Source: Micromonosporaceae bacterium (lineage in GTDB: Bacteria; Actinomycetota; Actinomycetes; Mycobacteriales; Micromonosporaceae). From it: 64,000 nt of DNA. Below the pieces are notes generated by a model. That model was given only the letters and a program-made list of their open reading frames with translations, searched no databases and was not told where the DNA came from. The DNA is taken from NCBI GenBank assembly GCA_009377645.1, contig WHTQ01000002.1:1-64000 (forward strand). The letters run 5' to 3'. Below are positions 8,554 through 16,202 of this stretch, in pieces. Both the position numbers and the translations under genes were made by a program. Every line of letters begins with the position of its first letter. The stretch's first letter is position 1.

Positions 8554-9503
8554 TGTGCCGCTCCTTCAACGAGGGTCGGTTCCGGCCGCGGGCTGCCGGT
8601 GCTGGGCTGGTCCGGGCCGGCGGCGGTTGGCCAGCCGGGCTGCTTGGGCGGTTGCCGCTGCCGTGGTGCGGTGGTGGTGGGTGGCTGGTGGCGTAGGGCG
8701 CGGCGGACGGTGCGGCGTTGCCAGGCCAGCTGGACCCGGCCGATGCTGGCGGGGATACCGCGGCGTACGACCATGACCCGGCGGGCGGGCAGGTTGGCCA
8801 GCTGCGCAGCAGTGAGCACCGGGACGCGTTTGGTGGTGGAGCCGGTGATCTGCCCGTCGCGGTCGCGTGTGTAGGTGATGTCTTCCCGCTCCCCGGACAG
8901 GGCCTCGAAGGCACGTAGGTCGTCGGGGTCGCGCATCCCGCCGAAGACGAGGATGGTGGAGGCGTTGTTGACGATCGCGGCGCCGACCTCTCCCCAGCGT
9001 TGCCGCAGCTGCGCCCGGGACTGGGCGCCGATGTGGATGGTGACGTTGCGGCCGCCCATGTCGGCGGTCCACCGGTCCAGCGGGACGGGGCAGATCAGCG
9101 CGGCCTCATCCAGCGCAAGGGTCAGCGGTGGGTCGAGCCGGCCTCCGTGGTCGGAGGCGATCCGGCGGGCGGTGCGGGCGATCTCGGCGGTCAGGGCGGT
9201 GACCAGCGGTGCCACGATCGCGTCCTCGGCGCCGAGCAGGTACAGCGTCCCGGCGTCGGCCAGGAACGCCTCGACGTCGAGCATGGCCTCGTCGGTGCCT
9301 TCGGCGCTGGCGGCGGCGGTGTCGGTAAGCCACGCCAACGCGGGCCGGATCGAGGCGGTGATCGCGGTTTGGGTGCGGTCGTTGGTGGCGAAGAACCCGC
9401 GGGCGACCTCCCGGAAGATCTCCGGCTGGGGTGAGCGGTCCAGGGAGCCCGCGATTCTGGTAAGAATCACATCGGCAGCTCGACCACGGTTCGTCAGTGA
9501 CAA
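8550..9503 (-). CDS. TraG/TraD-like conjugation coupling protein, C-terminal part (N-terminal ATPase region missing)
   Basis: ALDEAALICPVPLDRWTADMGGRNVTIHIGAQSRAQLRQRWGEVGAAIVNNASTILVFGGMRDPDDLRAFEALSGERE.. resembles a TraM-recognition/TraG C-terminal domain. No Walker A upstream; the junction at ~9500 is with an integrase 3' remnant. Confidence 0.75.
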   Translation of the reverse strand: MSLTNRGRAADVILTRIAGSLDRSPQPEIFREVARGFFATNDRTQTAITASIRPALAWLTDTAAASAEGTDEAMLDVEAFLADAGTLYLLGAEDAIVAPLVTALTAEIARTARRIASDHGGRLDPPLTLALDEAALICPVPLDRWTADMGGRNVTIHIGAQSRAQLRQRWGEVGAAIVNNASTILVFGGMRDPDDLRAFEALSGEREDITYTRDRDGQITGSTTKRVPVLTAAQLANLPARRVMVVRRGIPASIGRVQLAWQRRTVRRALRHQPPTTTAPRQRQPPKQPGWPTAAGPDQPSTGSPRPEPTLVEGAAQ

Positions 9504-9555
9504 CGGCTCGCTTGCCGCGGGAGACAGTCACCTCGCCGGTCTTGCTCAGCGGCTA
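9495..9555 (-). pseudogene. short third copy of the integrase-GntR 3' end
   Basis: Minus strand reads LSKTGEVTVSRGKRAVVTDEP; compare LSRSGEIAVSRGQRATVTS at the intact integrase and LTRTGEITVSRGIRATVTTP at 284..610. Confidence 0.75.
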
Positions 9556-9734
9556 CGGCACGGGCTCCGGCGTCATCGTCTCGTGCTGGCTGTGTCGTCA
9601 GCCCGACATGGGTGGTGGTAGTAGGTCTCCGGACTCCGAGCGTTCCATGGACAAGACCGCACCTCTCGAGCCTCCACAACTGGTGGTGACCCATAGCGGC
9701 GTCTGGGGGATGCACGGCGTTTACGTACCTCGTG

Positions 9735-10139
9735 CTACTTCCGCTCGGTGGCCGAAGGCGGTCTAATACTGGCATCCTCGCCGACGGTAACGCTCACCTC
9801 GTTGTCTCCTTGTTTTACTCCGCGCCCGGCTTGCGCGGTAACCTTCTTTAGCGGCTTCTTGCTAAGCGTAGGAAACATTGGCTCTGACTCGCCAGTGCTT
9901 ATGCGATCTATTACTCTCGCAACACAGAGTCGCTTCTGCACGTGACCTACGCGCAGTCGGATCTTAACCAGGCTAACGGAGCCCAGCGTTTCTTGGGACT
10001 CTGGATCTTTCACCTCAACGACACGATAGAGATCAACGATGTCGCCCTCCGAAACATGGTTGTCCGTTCCCGCATTGAAGGCGAGCTGGTACTCATCCAC
10101 TATAGTGGCGAGTTTACATGAGACTCTATTGTCGGTCAC
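9735..10139 (-). CDS. small protein resembling the FlgT C-terminal domain
   Basis: 134 aa; KLATIVDEYQLAFNAGTDNHVSEGDIVDLYRVVEVKDPESQETLGSVSLVKIRLRVGHVQKRLCVARVID follows the NAG..GV..GD...V.R....DP.TGE.LG pattern. ATGA overlap with the upstream gene. Confidence 0.55.
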   Translation of the reverse strand: MTDNRVSCKLATIVDEYQLAFNAGTDNHVSEGDIVDLYRVVEVKDPESQETLGSVSLVKIRLRVGHVQKRLCVARVIDRISTGESEPMFPTLSKKPLKKVTAQAGRGVKQGDNEVSVTVGEDASIRPPSATERK

Positions 10140-10846
10140 TCTCGCACCTCCGGGCTAGTTATCCTACTTATCGGCGCAGCAGGCTCTTCAATGGGTTGTG
10201 TGGACGGTCCTATGTCGTACTCGCAACGCGCTAGAACCACACCCCAAGGGGGAGACGTATCGAAAGGCGCCCTAAATAGAAGGTGCCTCCAGAAGGGTTC
10301 AGCGAGGGCTTCCACGCATCGAAGCAAGACGGTTCCTGATTCGTCGTCGATCTCATGAGCTTCAACAACTCCCTTCGTTTCTCTGGCATACTCGTCGACG
10401 ACTCTGTATCGGGCGCCCACCTCATTGCCGTGCAAGCGCCTAGCGATAAGCACGACCGCGCCATCAGCCTCACCTATCGCGACTAGTGGAGGCGGCTCGC
10501 CTTCTAAAGCTAAGAGCATACCTCGAATTCGCGCGTAGCCCTCTTTGATCCCGGCTTCCCACTTATCACGTGCCTCTTTGGAGGCGGCTGCCAAAGAGCC
10601 ACGTAGTTCCTCCACACTAATCTCCGCTTGCGCGACTCTCGCTAAGAGGCTGCGATAGGTTCTGATCCGGCTTACCCATTCAAGGGTCTTTCGGGCCACT
10701 GGCGGACCTCCCCCGACCACGAGCGCGATCGCCATCACGATCCAAAAAGCGGCAGCCTGGTCTATCGCCACAGCGCCAATGTAGAGTCCCGCGATGCCGG
10801 CTAACGAGACCGCAGCGCTCCAGAAGCGAATGAGAAAGGCCTTCAC
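10136..10846 (-). CDS. membrane-anchored hypothetical protein, integrase-linked cargo
   Basis: GTG at 10846 overlaps the integrase stop (GTGA). VKAFLIRFWSAAVSLAGIAGLYIGAVAIDQAAAFWIVMAIALVVGGG (two TM segments), then a helical segment and soluble C-terminus. Confidence 0.6.
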   Translation of the reverse strand: MKAFLIRFWSAAVSLAGIAGLYIGAVAIDQAAAFWIVMAIALVVGGGPPVARKTLEWVSRIRTYRSLLARVAQAEISVEELRGSLAAASKEARDKWEAGIKEGYARIRGMLLALEGEPPPLVAIGEADGAVVLIARRLHGNEVGARYRVVDEYARETKGVVEAHEIDDESGTVLLRCVEALAEPFWRHLLFRAPFDTSPPWGVVLARCEYDIGPSTQPIEEPAAPISRITSPEVRE

Positions 10847-12411
10847 TGCGTCGGCCGCCTTGCGGATATCGAGGAACCACAGGTGGACGTGACAGTGGCC
10901 CGCTGGCCGCGGGACACCGCAATCTCGCCGCTCCTGCTTAGCTCGGCGACGGCGCGGTGGGCGGTGCCTGCGGCGACGCCGTACCGTTCCATCAGTTCGG
11001 CGTGGGTGGGTAGTGGGTCGCCGGGTTTGAGCGCGCCGCAGGTGATGGCGGCGCGGAGGTCGGCGGCGATCCGTAGGTATGGCGGCGACGTTTCGGTGAC
11101 TGGGGCCGGGGGCAGGATGATGGCGGCGTCCTGGTCGAGGGTGACCGGTGCCGGGGGCATCCCCGCGGCCAGTGAGCCGGCGGCGCGCTGGTCGGCCTCC
11201 GAGCGCCACGCGCTGTAAACCCGGAGCGTGGTCGCTCCGCCCCCGCCGTGGCCGAGCCGGCCGGCGACCGTCCGGACGTCGACCCCGGCGGAGATCAGCT
11301 CGGTCGCGGAGTAGTGCCGGAGCTGGTGGAGGTGCATGTCCCAGCCGAGCCGGGAGCACATCCGGGTGTACCGGCGGGTCACCGAGTCAGGTTGCAGCCA
11401 GCGGCCGCCGTCCAGGTCCCGGGAGAAGACCCGAGCGGTGGGGGACAGCTCGATCCCGAGCGCGTCGGCGTGCTCGTCGATCCGGCGCCGGTAGGCGCGG
11501 AGCAGGGCGAGGGTCTGCTCGTCGAGCGCGATCCGGCGTTGCTGGTGGGTCTTGAGGTCCTTCTCCCAGGTGTGGCCGTTCCGCTGGGCGATGCTGCCCC
11601 GGAGCACCAGCACGCCTGTAGTGAAGTGGACCCGCTGCCAAGTCAGCGCACACAGCTCCCCGCGCCGCGCGCCGCTGACCATGGCCAGCCAGACGAACAT
11701 CCCCCAGTCCGGGTCCTTCCACGCTTCGGTCACGATCCGGGCCGCCTGCTCGGCGGTCGGCGGGTCCGGGTTCGCGGTCGGGGCCGGCGGCGGCTCGGCC
11801 TGCTCGGCGATGTTCACCCCGAGCCACCCCCACCGCACCGCGCGGCCGAGCGCCCCGGACAGCACCGAGTGAATCTGCCGCACGGTCGAGGCGGCCAGCG
11901 GCTCGCAGACGTGCTCCGGCTCGCGTCGCCGGCGGCCGTCGCAGTGGGCGCGGCAGCGCCGTAGCATCGCGTAGAACGACTCCAGCGTCTCCACGTTTAA
12001 CCGGTCCAGGGAGAGCTCGCCCAGGACCGGCCGGATGTGGTGCGCGATGTAGCTCTCGTACCCGGCCCGGGTGTTCTGCTCGACCTCGATGACGGTCAGC
12101 CAGCGGTCGAGCAGCTGGTCGACGGTGGCGCGTGTACGCGGACTACGGCGCTGGTCGACCTCGGCCAGCAGCCGGGTCCGTTCCTGCTCGGCGTCCCGGG
12201 CCGCAGTCGACCCGGCGGGGATGGTCTTAGTCAGGTAGTGCTTCCGCTTCGAGACCGGGTCGACGCCGGCGTACACCCGCACGCGCAGTGATCCACTGGG
12301 GAGGGTCTCGACCTCGCCGCGGGTGCGGCGCCGGTGGGTGGCGGCGCGGGCCATGGAGCCAGGATAGCCCACACTGGCTCCATGTATAGCTCCACGGGAA
12401 CTCGAAATCAC
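10843..12411 (-). CDS. tyrosine site-specific integrase with C-terminal GntR-type winged-helix domain
   Basis: SAM-like N-domain; catalytic motifs SGARRGELCAL..W, LHQLRHYSATELISAGVDVRTVAGRLGHGGGGATTLRVYSAW; then PYLRIAADLRAAITCGALKPGDPLPTHAELMERYGVAAGTAHRAVAELSRSGEIAVSRGQRATV (GntR wHTH). Adjacent to tRNA-Met. Start may be downstream at MARAATHRRR. Confidence 0.9.
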   Translation of the reverse strand: MISSSRGAIHGASVGYPGSMARAATHRRRTRGEVETLPSGSLRVRVYAGVDPVSKRKHYLTKTIPAGSTAARDAEQERTRLLAEVDQRRSPRTRATVDQLLDRWLTVIEVEQNTRAGYESYIAHHIRPVLGELSLDRLNVETLESFYAMLRRCRAHCDGRRRREPEHVCEPLAASTVRQIHSVLSGALGRAVRWGWLGVNIAEQAEPPPAPTANPDPPTAEQAARIVTEAWKDPDWGMFVWLAMVSGARRGELCALTWQRVHFTTGVLVLRGSIAQRNGHTWEKDLKTHQQRRIALDEQTLALLRAYRRRIDEHADALGIELSPTARVFSRDLDGGRWLQPDSVTRRYTRMCSRLGWDMHLHQLRHYSATELISAGVDVRTVAGRLGHGGGGATTLRVYSAWRSEADQRAAGSLAAGMPPAPVTLDQDAAIILPPAPVTETSPPYLRIAADLRAAITCGALKPGDPLPTHAELMERYGVAAGTAHRAVAELSRSGEIAVSRGQRATVTSTCGSSISARRPTQ

Positions 12412-12431
12412 CGTGGATCAACGCTGTGACC

Positions 12432-12508
12432 TGGTGGGGCGGACGGGACTCGAACCCGTGACCTATCGATTATGAGTCGACTGCTCTAACCTGCTGAGCT
12501 ACCGCCCC
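12432..12508 (-). tRNA. tRNA-Met (anticodon CAT), CCA encoded
   Basis: Reverse complement GGGGCGGTAGCTCAGCAGGTTAGAGCAGTCGACTCATAATCGATAGGTCACGGGTTCGAGTCCCGTCCGCCCCACCA; folds as a cloverleaf. An Ile2 (lysidine) identity is possible but less likely. Confidence 0.9.
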
Positions 12509-12763
12509 GCCCACCCACCGCGACCGGTTCAGGACTGACGATCAGGCTATCAGCCTCGGCGGCGGCAACCACGGCTGTCTCGACGCCAACCTGACGTCGG
12601 CGCCGTGGGTCCGTTCACCTGCGGTGTCGTCGCGGTTGACGGGTCGCGTACGCTGGGTGTGGTTTGCACTACCTGCCCCCCGCGGGTGGCCCGGGTTTCG
12701 GTCCCCAGAGACACGGGAGCGGCAGCCGGTAGGTGTGTCAAGGAAGCCGGAGGGACCCGAAAC

Positions 12764-13456
12764 GTGCGAGTCCGGACGGCGGCGAGGGCCCTGGCCGGCA
12801 GCCGGCGTGCCCGGGTCACGCTGGCGATCGCGGCGGTGCTGCTGTTGCTGGTCGGCACCCAGCTCGTCATCAAGTTCGGCCCGGTCGGCACCGGTCTGGT
12901 GGTCGGGCCGATGATCGCGCTCATCCTGATCTTCCTGGCCCGCCGGGCCGGCCTGTCGTGGGACGACCTCGGGCTGGGACGTCGCGCCGTGCGACGAGGT
13001 GCCCGGTGGGCGGGGATCGCCGTGGTGGTGGTCGCGGCCGTACTGATGGCCGGGGCGGCGGTGCCCTGGATCCGGTCCGCCTTCCTCGACGTCCAGTATC
13101 GGCTGGACGCGGGCTCGGCGCTCGTGACGGCGCTGCTGGTCATCCCGCTGAGCACGATCCTGCTGGAAGAGGTCGCGTTCCGGGGGGTGCTGTTCGGCTT
13201 CCTCCACCAGCGCCAGCGGACTACCTGGGCGTTCGGGTTCTCGTCGATCCTGTTCGGCCTGTGGCATGTCCTTCCGTCCCTACCGACCAACACGTTCGGG
13301 AGCGTGGCCGCCGTGGTGGGTGTCACCGCGCTGCTCGGGCTGCTCCTGTGTGAGCTGCGGCGGCGCAGTGGCAGCCTGCTGGCGGCGGTGGGCGGCCACT
13401 GGGCGGCCAACGGGCTGGGCGTGCTGCTGGCCGCCCTGCTCTGGAGCTGGACCTGA
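12764..13456 (+). CDS. CPBP-family intramembrane metalloprotease
   Basis: Motifs EEVAFRGVLFGFLHQR, FGFSSILFGLWHV, GGHWAANGLGV in a multi-TM protein. Confidence 0.85.
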   Translation: MRVRTAARALAGSRRARVTLAIAAVLLLLVGTQLVIKFGPVGTGLVVGPMIALILIFLARRAGLSWDDLGLGRRAVRRGARWAGIAVVVVAAVLMAGAAVPWIRSAFLDVQYRLDAGSALVTALLVIPLSTILLEEVAFRGVLFGFLHQRQRTTWAFGFSSILFGLWHVLPSLPTNTFGSVAAVVGVTALLGLLLCELRRRSGSLLAAVGGHWAANGLGVLLAALLWSWT

Positions 13457-13515
13457 GCCAGAGCAGGGCCGGCTGAGCTGGACCTGAGCGAGCGGCGCCG
13501 GGCGGCCGGCGTCGG

Positions 13516-14952
13516 CTATCGGCGACGGCCACCGTTACGAGCGCCCCGCCGGCCGCCGGCCGGAGTCCGGGCAGAGAAGCCGGCCGCGGTCGCGGAACCA
13601 GCCGAGCCAGCGCCGCGCGGCCTCCCGCCGGCCGACGTCGCCACATGCGGCATCGCGACCCCCGGCTTCCCGCCCTGGCGGGGGCGGCGCCGCCCCCGGG
13701 ACGGCGCACTGGCCACGGCCGGCGCCTTGGCCGGTGGGGTGACGAAGGTACGCTCCCCCGGCGCGAGCCGGGCGAGCAGCGGGTCGCCGGGGCGCAGCCG
13801 GGTGGTCGTGGGCTCGATACCGGCCGCCCGGGCGACCTTGCGGACGTCGCCGACCTGCTGGTCGGTCATGAGCGTGACCACCGTACCGGTGGCGCCGGCC
13901 CGGGCGGTCCGGCCGGAGCGGTGCAGGTACGCCTTGTGCTCGACCGGCGGGTCGGCGTGCACGACGAGCGCGACGTCGTCGACGTGGATGCCCCGGGCGG
14001 CGATGTCGGTGGCGACCAGCGTCGTGGCACTGCCGCTGGCGAAGGCGTGCAGGTTGCGGGTACGCGCGGCCTGAGCCAGGTTGCCGTGCAGCTCCAGGGC
14101 CGGCACGCCGGCAGCGACCAGCCGGCGGGTCAGGGCCTTCGCGCCGTGCTTGGTACGCGTGAACACGAGGGTGCGACCGGGCGCCGCCACGAGATCGACC
14201 AGGACCGCCAGCCGGTCATCGTGGTTGACATGTAACACATGGTGCGACATCGTCACCATCCGCGACAGCGACGGGGCGTCGGCGTGGTGGGTGACCGGGT
14301 TGGTGAGGAACCGCCGCACCAGGACGTCGACCCCGGCGTCGAGGGTGGCGGAGAACAGCAGCCGCTGCCCGGATCGCGGAGTCTGGTCGAGCAGCTCCCG
14401 CACCACCGGCAGGAAGCCGAGGTCGGCCATGTGGTCCGCCTCGTCGAGCACAGTGATCTCGACCGTGTCAAGGCGGGCGTGACCGGAGCGCAGATGGTCG
14501 GCCAGCCGGCCCGGGCAGGCAACCAGCACATCCACCCCCGCGCGCAGGCCGGCGACCTGCGGACCCGGTCTCACCCCGCCGAAGACGGTGCAGGTCCGCA
14601 GGGACAGCGCCCTGGCCAGCGGTGCGATCGCCGCCTCGATCTGGGAGACGAGCTCGCGGGTGGGAGCCAGGATCAGCGCACGTGGACGCCCGGCCCGCCG
14701 CGGCGAGCCGCTGGCCGCCAGGCGGGTCAGCAGCGGCAGTGCGAACGCGTACGTCTTGCCCGAGCCGGTCCGGCCCCGGCCGAGCACGTCCCGGCCGGCC
14801 AGCGCGTCGGGCAGGGTAGCCGCCTGGATCGGGAACGGGATCGTCACGCCCGCAGCGGCGAGCGCCTCGACCAGCCGGGCGGGCACGCCGAGATCGGCGA
14901 AGGTGGTGGTGGAACCGGCCGAAGCCGTGGTACGAGGGCGACGAGGCGCCAT
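13516..14952 (-). CDS. DEAD/DEAH-box RNA helicase
   Basis: GRTGSGKTYAFALPLL, APTRELVSQ, VLDEADHMADLGF, LFSATLD, HRSGRTARAG. Confidence 0.92.
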   Translation of the reverse strand: MAPRRPRTTASAGSTTTFADLGVPARLVEALAAAGVTIPFPIQAATLPDALAGRDVLGRGRTGSGKTYAFALPLLTRLAASGSPRRAGRPRALILAPTRELVSQIEAAIAPLARALSLRTCTVFGGVRPGPQVAGLRAGVDVLVACPGRLADHLRSGHARLDTVEITVLDEADHMADLGFLPVVRELLDQTPRSGQRLLFSATLDAGVDVLVRRFLTNPVTHHADAPSLSRMVTMSHHVLHVNHDDRLAVLVDLVAAPGRTLVFTRTKHGAKALTRRLVAAGVPALELHGNLAQAARTRNLHAFASGSATTLVATDIAARGIHVDDVALVVHADPPVEHKAYLHRSGRTARAGATGTVVTLMTDQQVGDVRKVARAAGIEPTTTRLRPGDPLLARLAPGERTFVTPPAKAPAVASAPSRGRRRPRQGGKPGVAMPHVATSAGGRPRGAGSAGSATAAGFSARTPAGGRRGARNGGRRR

Positions 14953-15127
14953 GGATACTCCGAACGTGGAAGCGGTCCTGCCCGGTGTACACATCAGCGG
15001 ATCGACGCAGATCGTCGACATCGAAAGGCGACCCGAGGCAGAACGGAACGGGCCGCCCGGCCAAGTGTACGCGGCCGGCGGCTGACGCTTGCATCCTGTA
15101 CCTAGGTACGGGTCTATCGTCGAAACT

Positions 15128-15484
15128 ATGGACGAGACGGCGGTCCCGCTGGACGGGACATGGGTGCCCCAGGCGTGCACGTTGCCGACGGTGCGCCGCC
15201 CGCTGCGGCGCTCGGAGTTCGACGGGCTGTTCACCAGCGCGGTGCGGTCGGTGGAGCGGGTCGACCAGCTGCGGCTCCGGCTGGAGCTCGTCCCGGAGCC
15301 GGCGGTGGCGGCCCGGGCGGCGGACCTGCTGGTCCGGGAGACCGAGTGCTGCTCGTTCTTCACGTTCACGCTCACCGCGACCGGTGGGCGGGTGTCGGTG
15401 GAGGTCGCGGTGCCGGCCGGGCACGTGGACGTGCTCGACGCGCTGGCCGACCGCGCGGGTGCCGGCGCGGGTGCCGGGTCATGA
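15128..15484 (+). CDS. hypothetical protein with CC motif, coupled to MerR
   Basis: MDETAVPLDGTWVPQACTLPTVRRPLRR..LLVRETECCSFFTFTLTATGG; stop overlaps the MerR ATG (ATGA). Confidence 0.65.
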   Translation: MDETAVPLDGTWVPQACTLPTVRRPLRRSEFDGLFTSAVRSVERVDQLRLRLELVPEPAVAARAADLLVRETECCSFFTFTLTATGGRVSVEVAVPAGHVDVLDALADRAGAGAGAGS

Positions 15485-15978
15485 CCGGCGGGTTGCGGTC
15501 GGGGCAGGTGGCCGCGGCGGCGGGAGTGAACCCACAGACCCTGCGCTACTACGAACGCCGTGGACTGGTCGACGAGCCGGACCGGACGGTGGGTGGGCAC
15601 CGGGTGTACCCGCCGGAGACGGTCACCGTGCTGCGGGTGATCAAGGCCGCGCAGCGGCTCGGGTTCACCCTGTCCGAGGTCGCCGAGCTGCTCACCGCCG
15701 GTGCCCACCAGCACGACCCCCAGCACGGCGCCCACCGGCACGGCTCCCGGCGCGAGTCCGGGCTGCAGAGCCGCACGCAGGCGAAGCTGGCCGAGGTGGA
15801 GCAGAAGATCGCGGACCTGTCGGTCATCCGGGACACCCTGCGCCGGGCGGTCGCCGCCGGCTGCGACGACCCGATCATCTGCGCCAACGACCCACGCTGC
15901 CCGCTTCCGTTCGCCGAGCTCGCGCAGAGCGACCAGCCGGCCGCGGCCGGGACCAGCTCGGGACGGTCGCCCACGTGA
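15481..15978 (+). CDS. MerR-family metalloregulator-like protein
   Basis: [68 protein letters not shown]-terminal [18 protein letters not shown]. Confidence 0.88.
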   Translation: MTGGLRSGQVAAAAGVNPQTLRYYERRGLVDEPDRTVGGHRVYPPETVTVLRVIKAAQRLGFTLSEVAELLTAGAHQHDPQHGAHRHGSRRESGLQSRTQAKLAEVEQKIADLSVIRDTLRRAVAAGCDDPIICANDPRCPLPFAELAQSDQPAAAGTSSGRSPT

Positions 15979-16147
15979 CCATCGCCCGTTCGGTCGCCCT
16001 GTTCGTGATCGCCGCGATCGCGGAGGTCGGCGGTGCCTGGCTGGTCTGGCAGGGCGTACGCGGTTCCGCCCCGACCGGTGGGACCTGATCGGCGCGGTGC
16101 TCTGCCTGCTCGGCGTCGCGGTGATCATGTACGCACCGCGGCCGTGA
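15975..16147 (+). pseudogene. YnfA-family membrane protein, internally deleted and frameshifted
   Basis: [30 protein letters not shown] in frame 1, then [27 protein letters not shown] in another frame. The middle of the family is missing. Confidence 0.8.
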
Positions 16148-16185
16148 CGGCGGTGGCCGGCCGGGTCCCGGCCGGCCACCGCCGT
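16147..16185. terminator. bidirectional terminator-like hairpin, 16-bp perfect stem, 7-nt loop
   Basis: acggcggtggccggcc gggtccc ggccggccaccgccgt, between convergent genes. Confidence 0.75.
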
Positions 16186-16202
16186 CGTCCAGATCGGACC
16201 GC

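Noticed and set aside
13443-13488. Short direct repeat gagctggacctgagc at the 3' end of the CPBP gene
   Set aside because: 15-bp local duplication around a stop codon; likely incidental slippage with no clear function.
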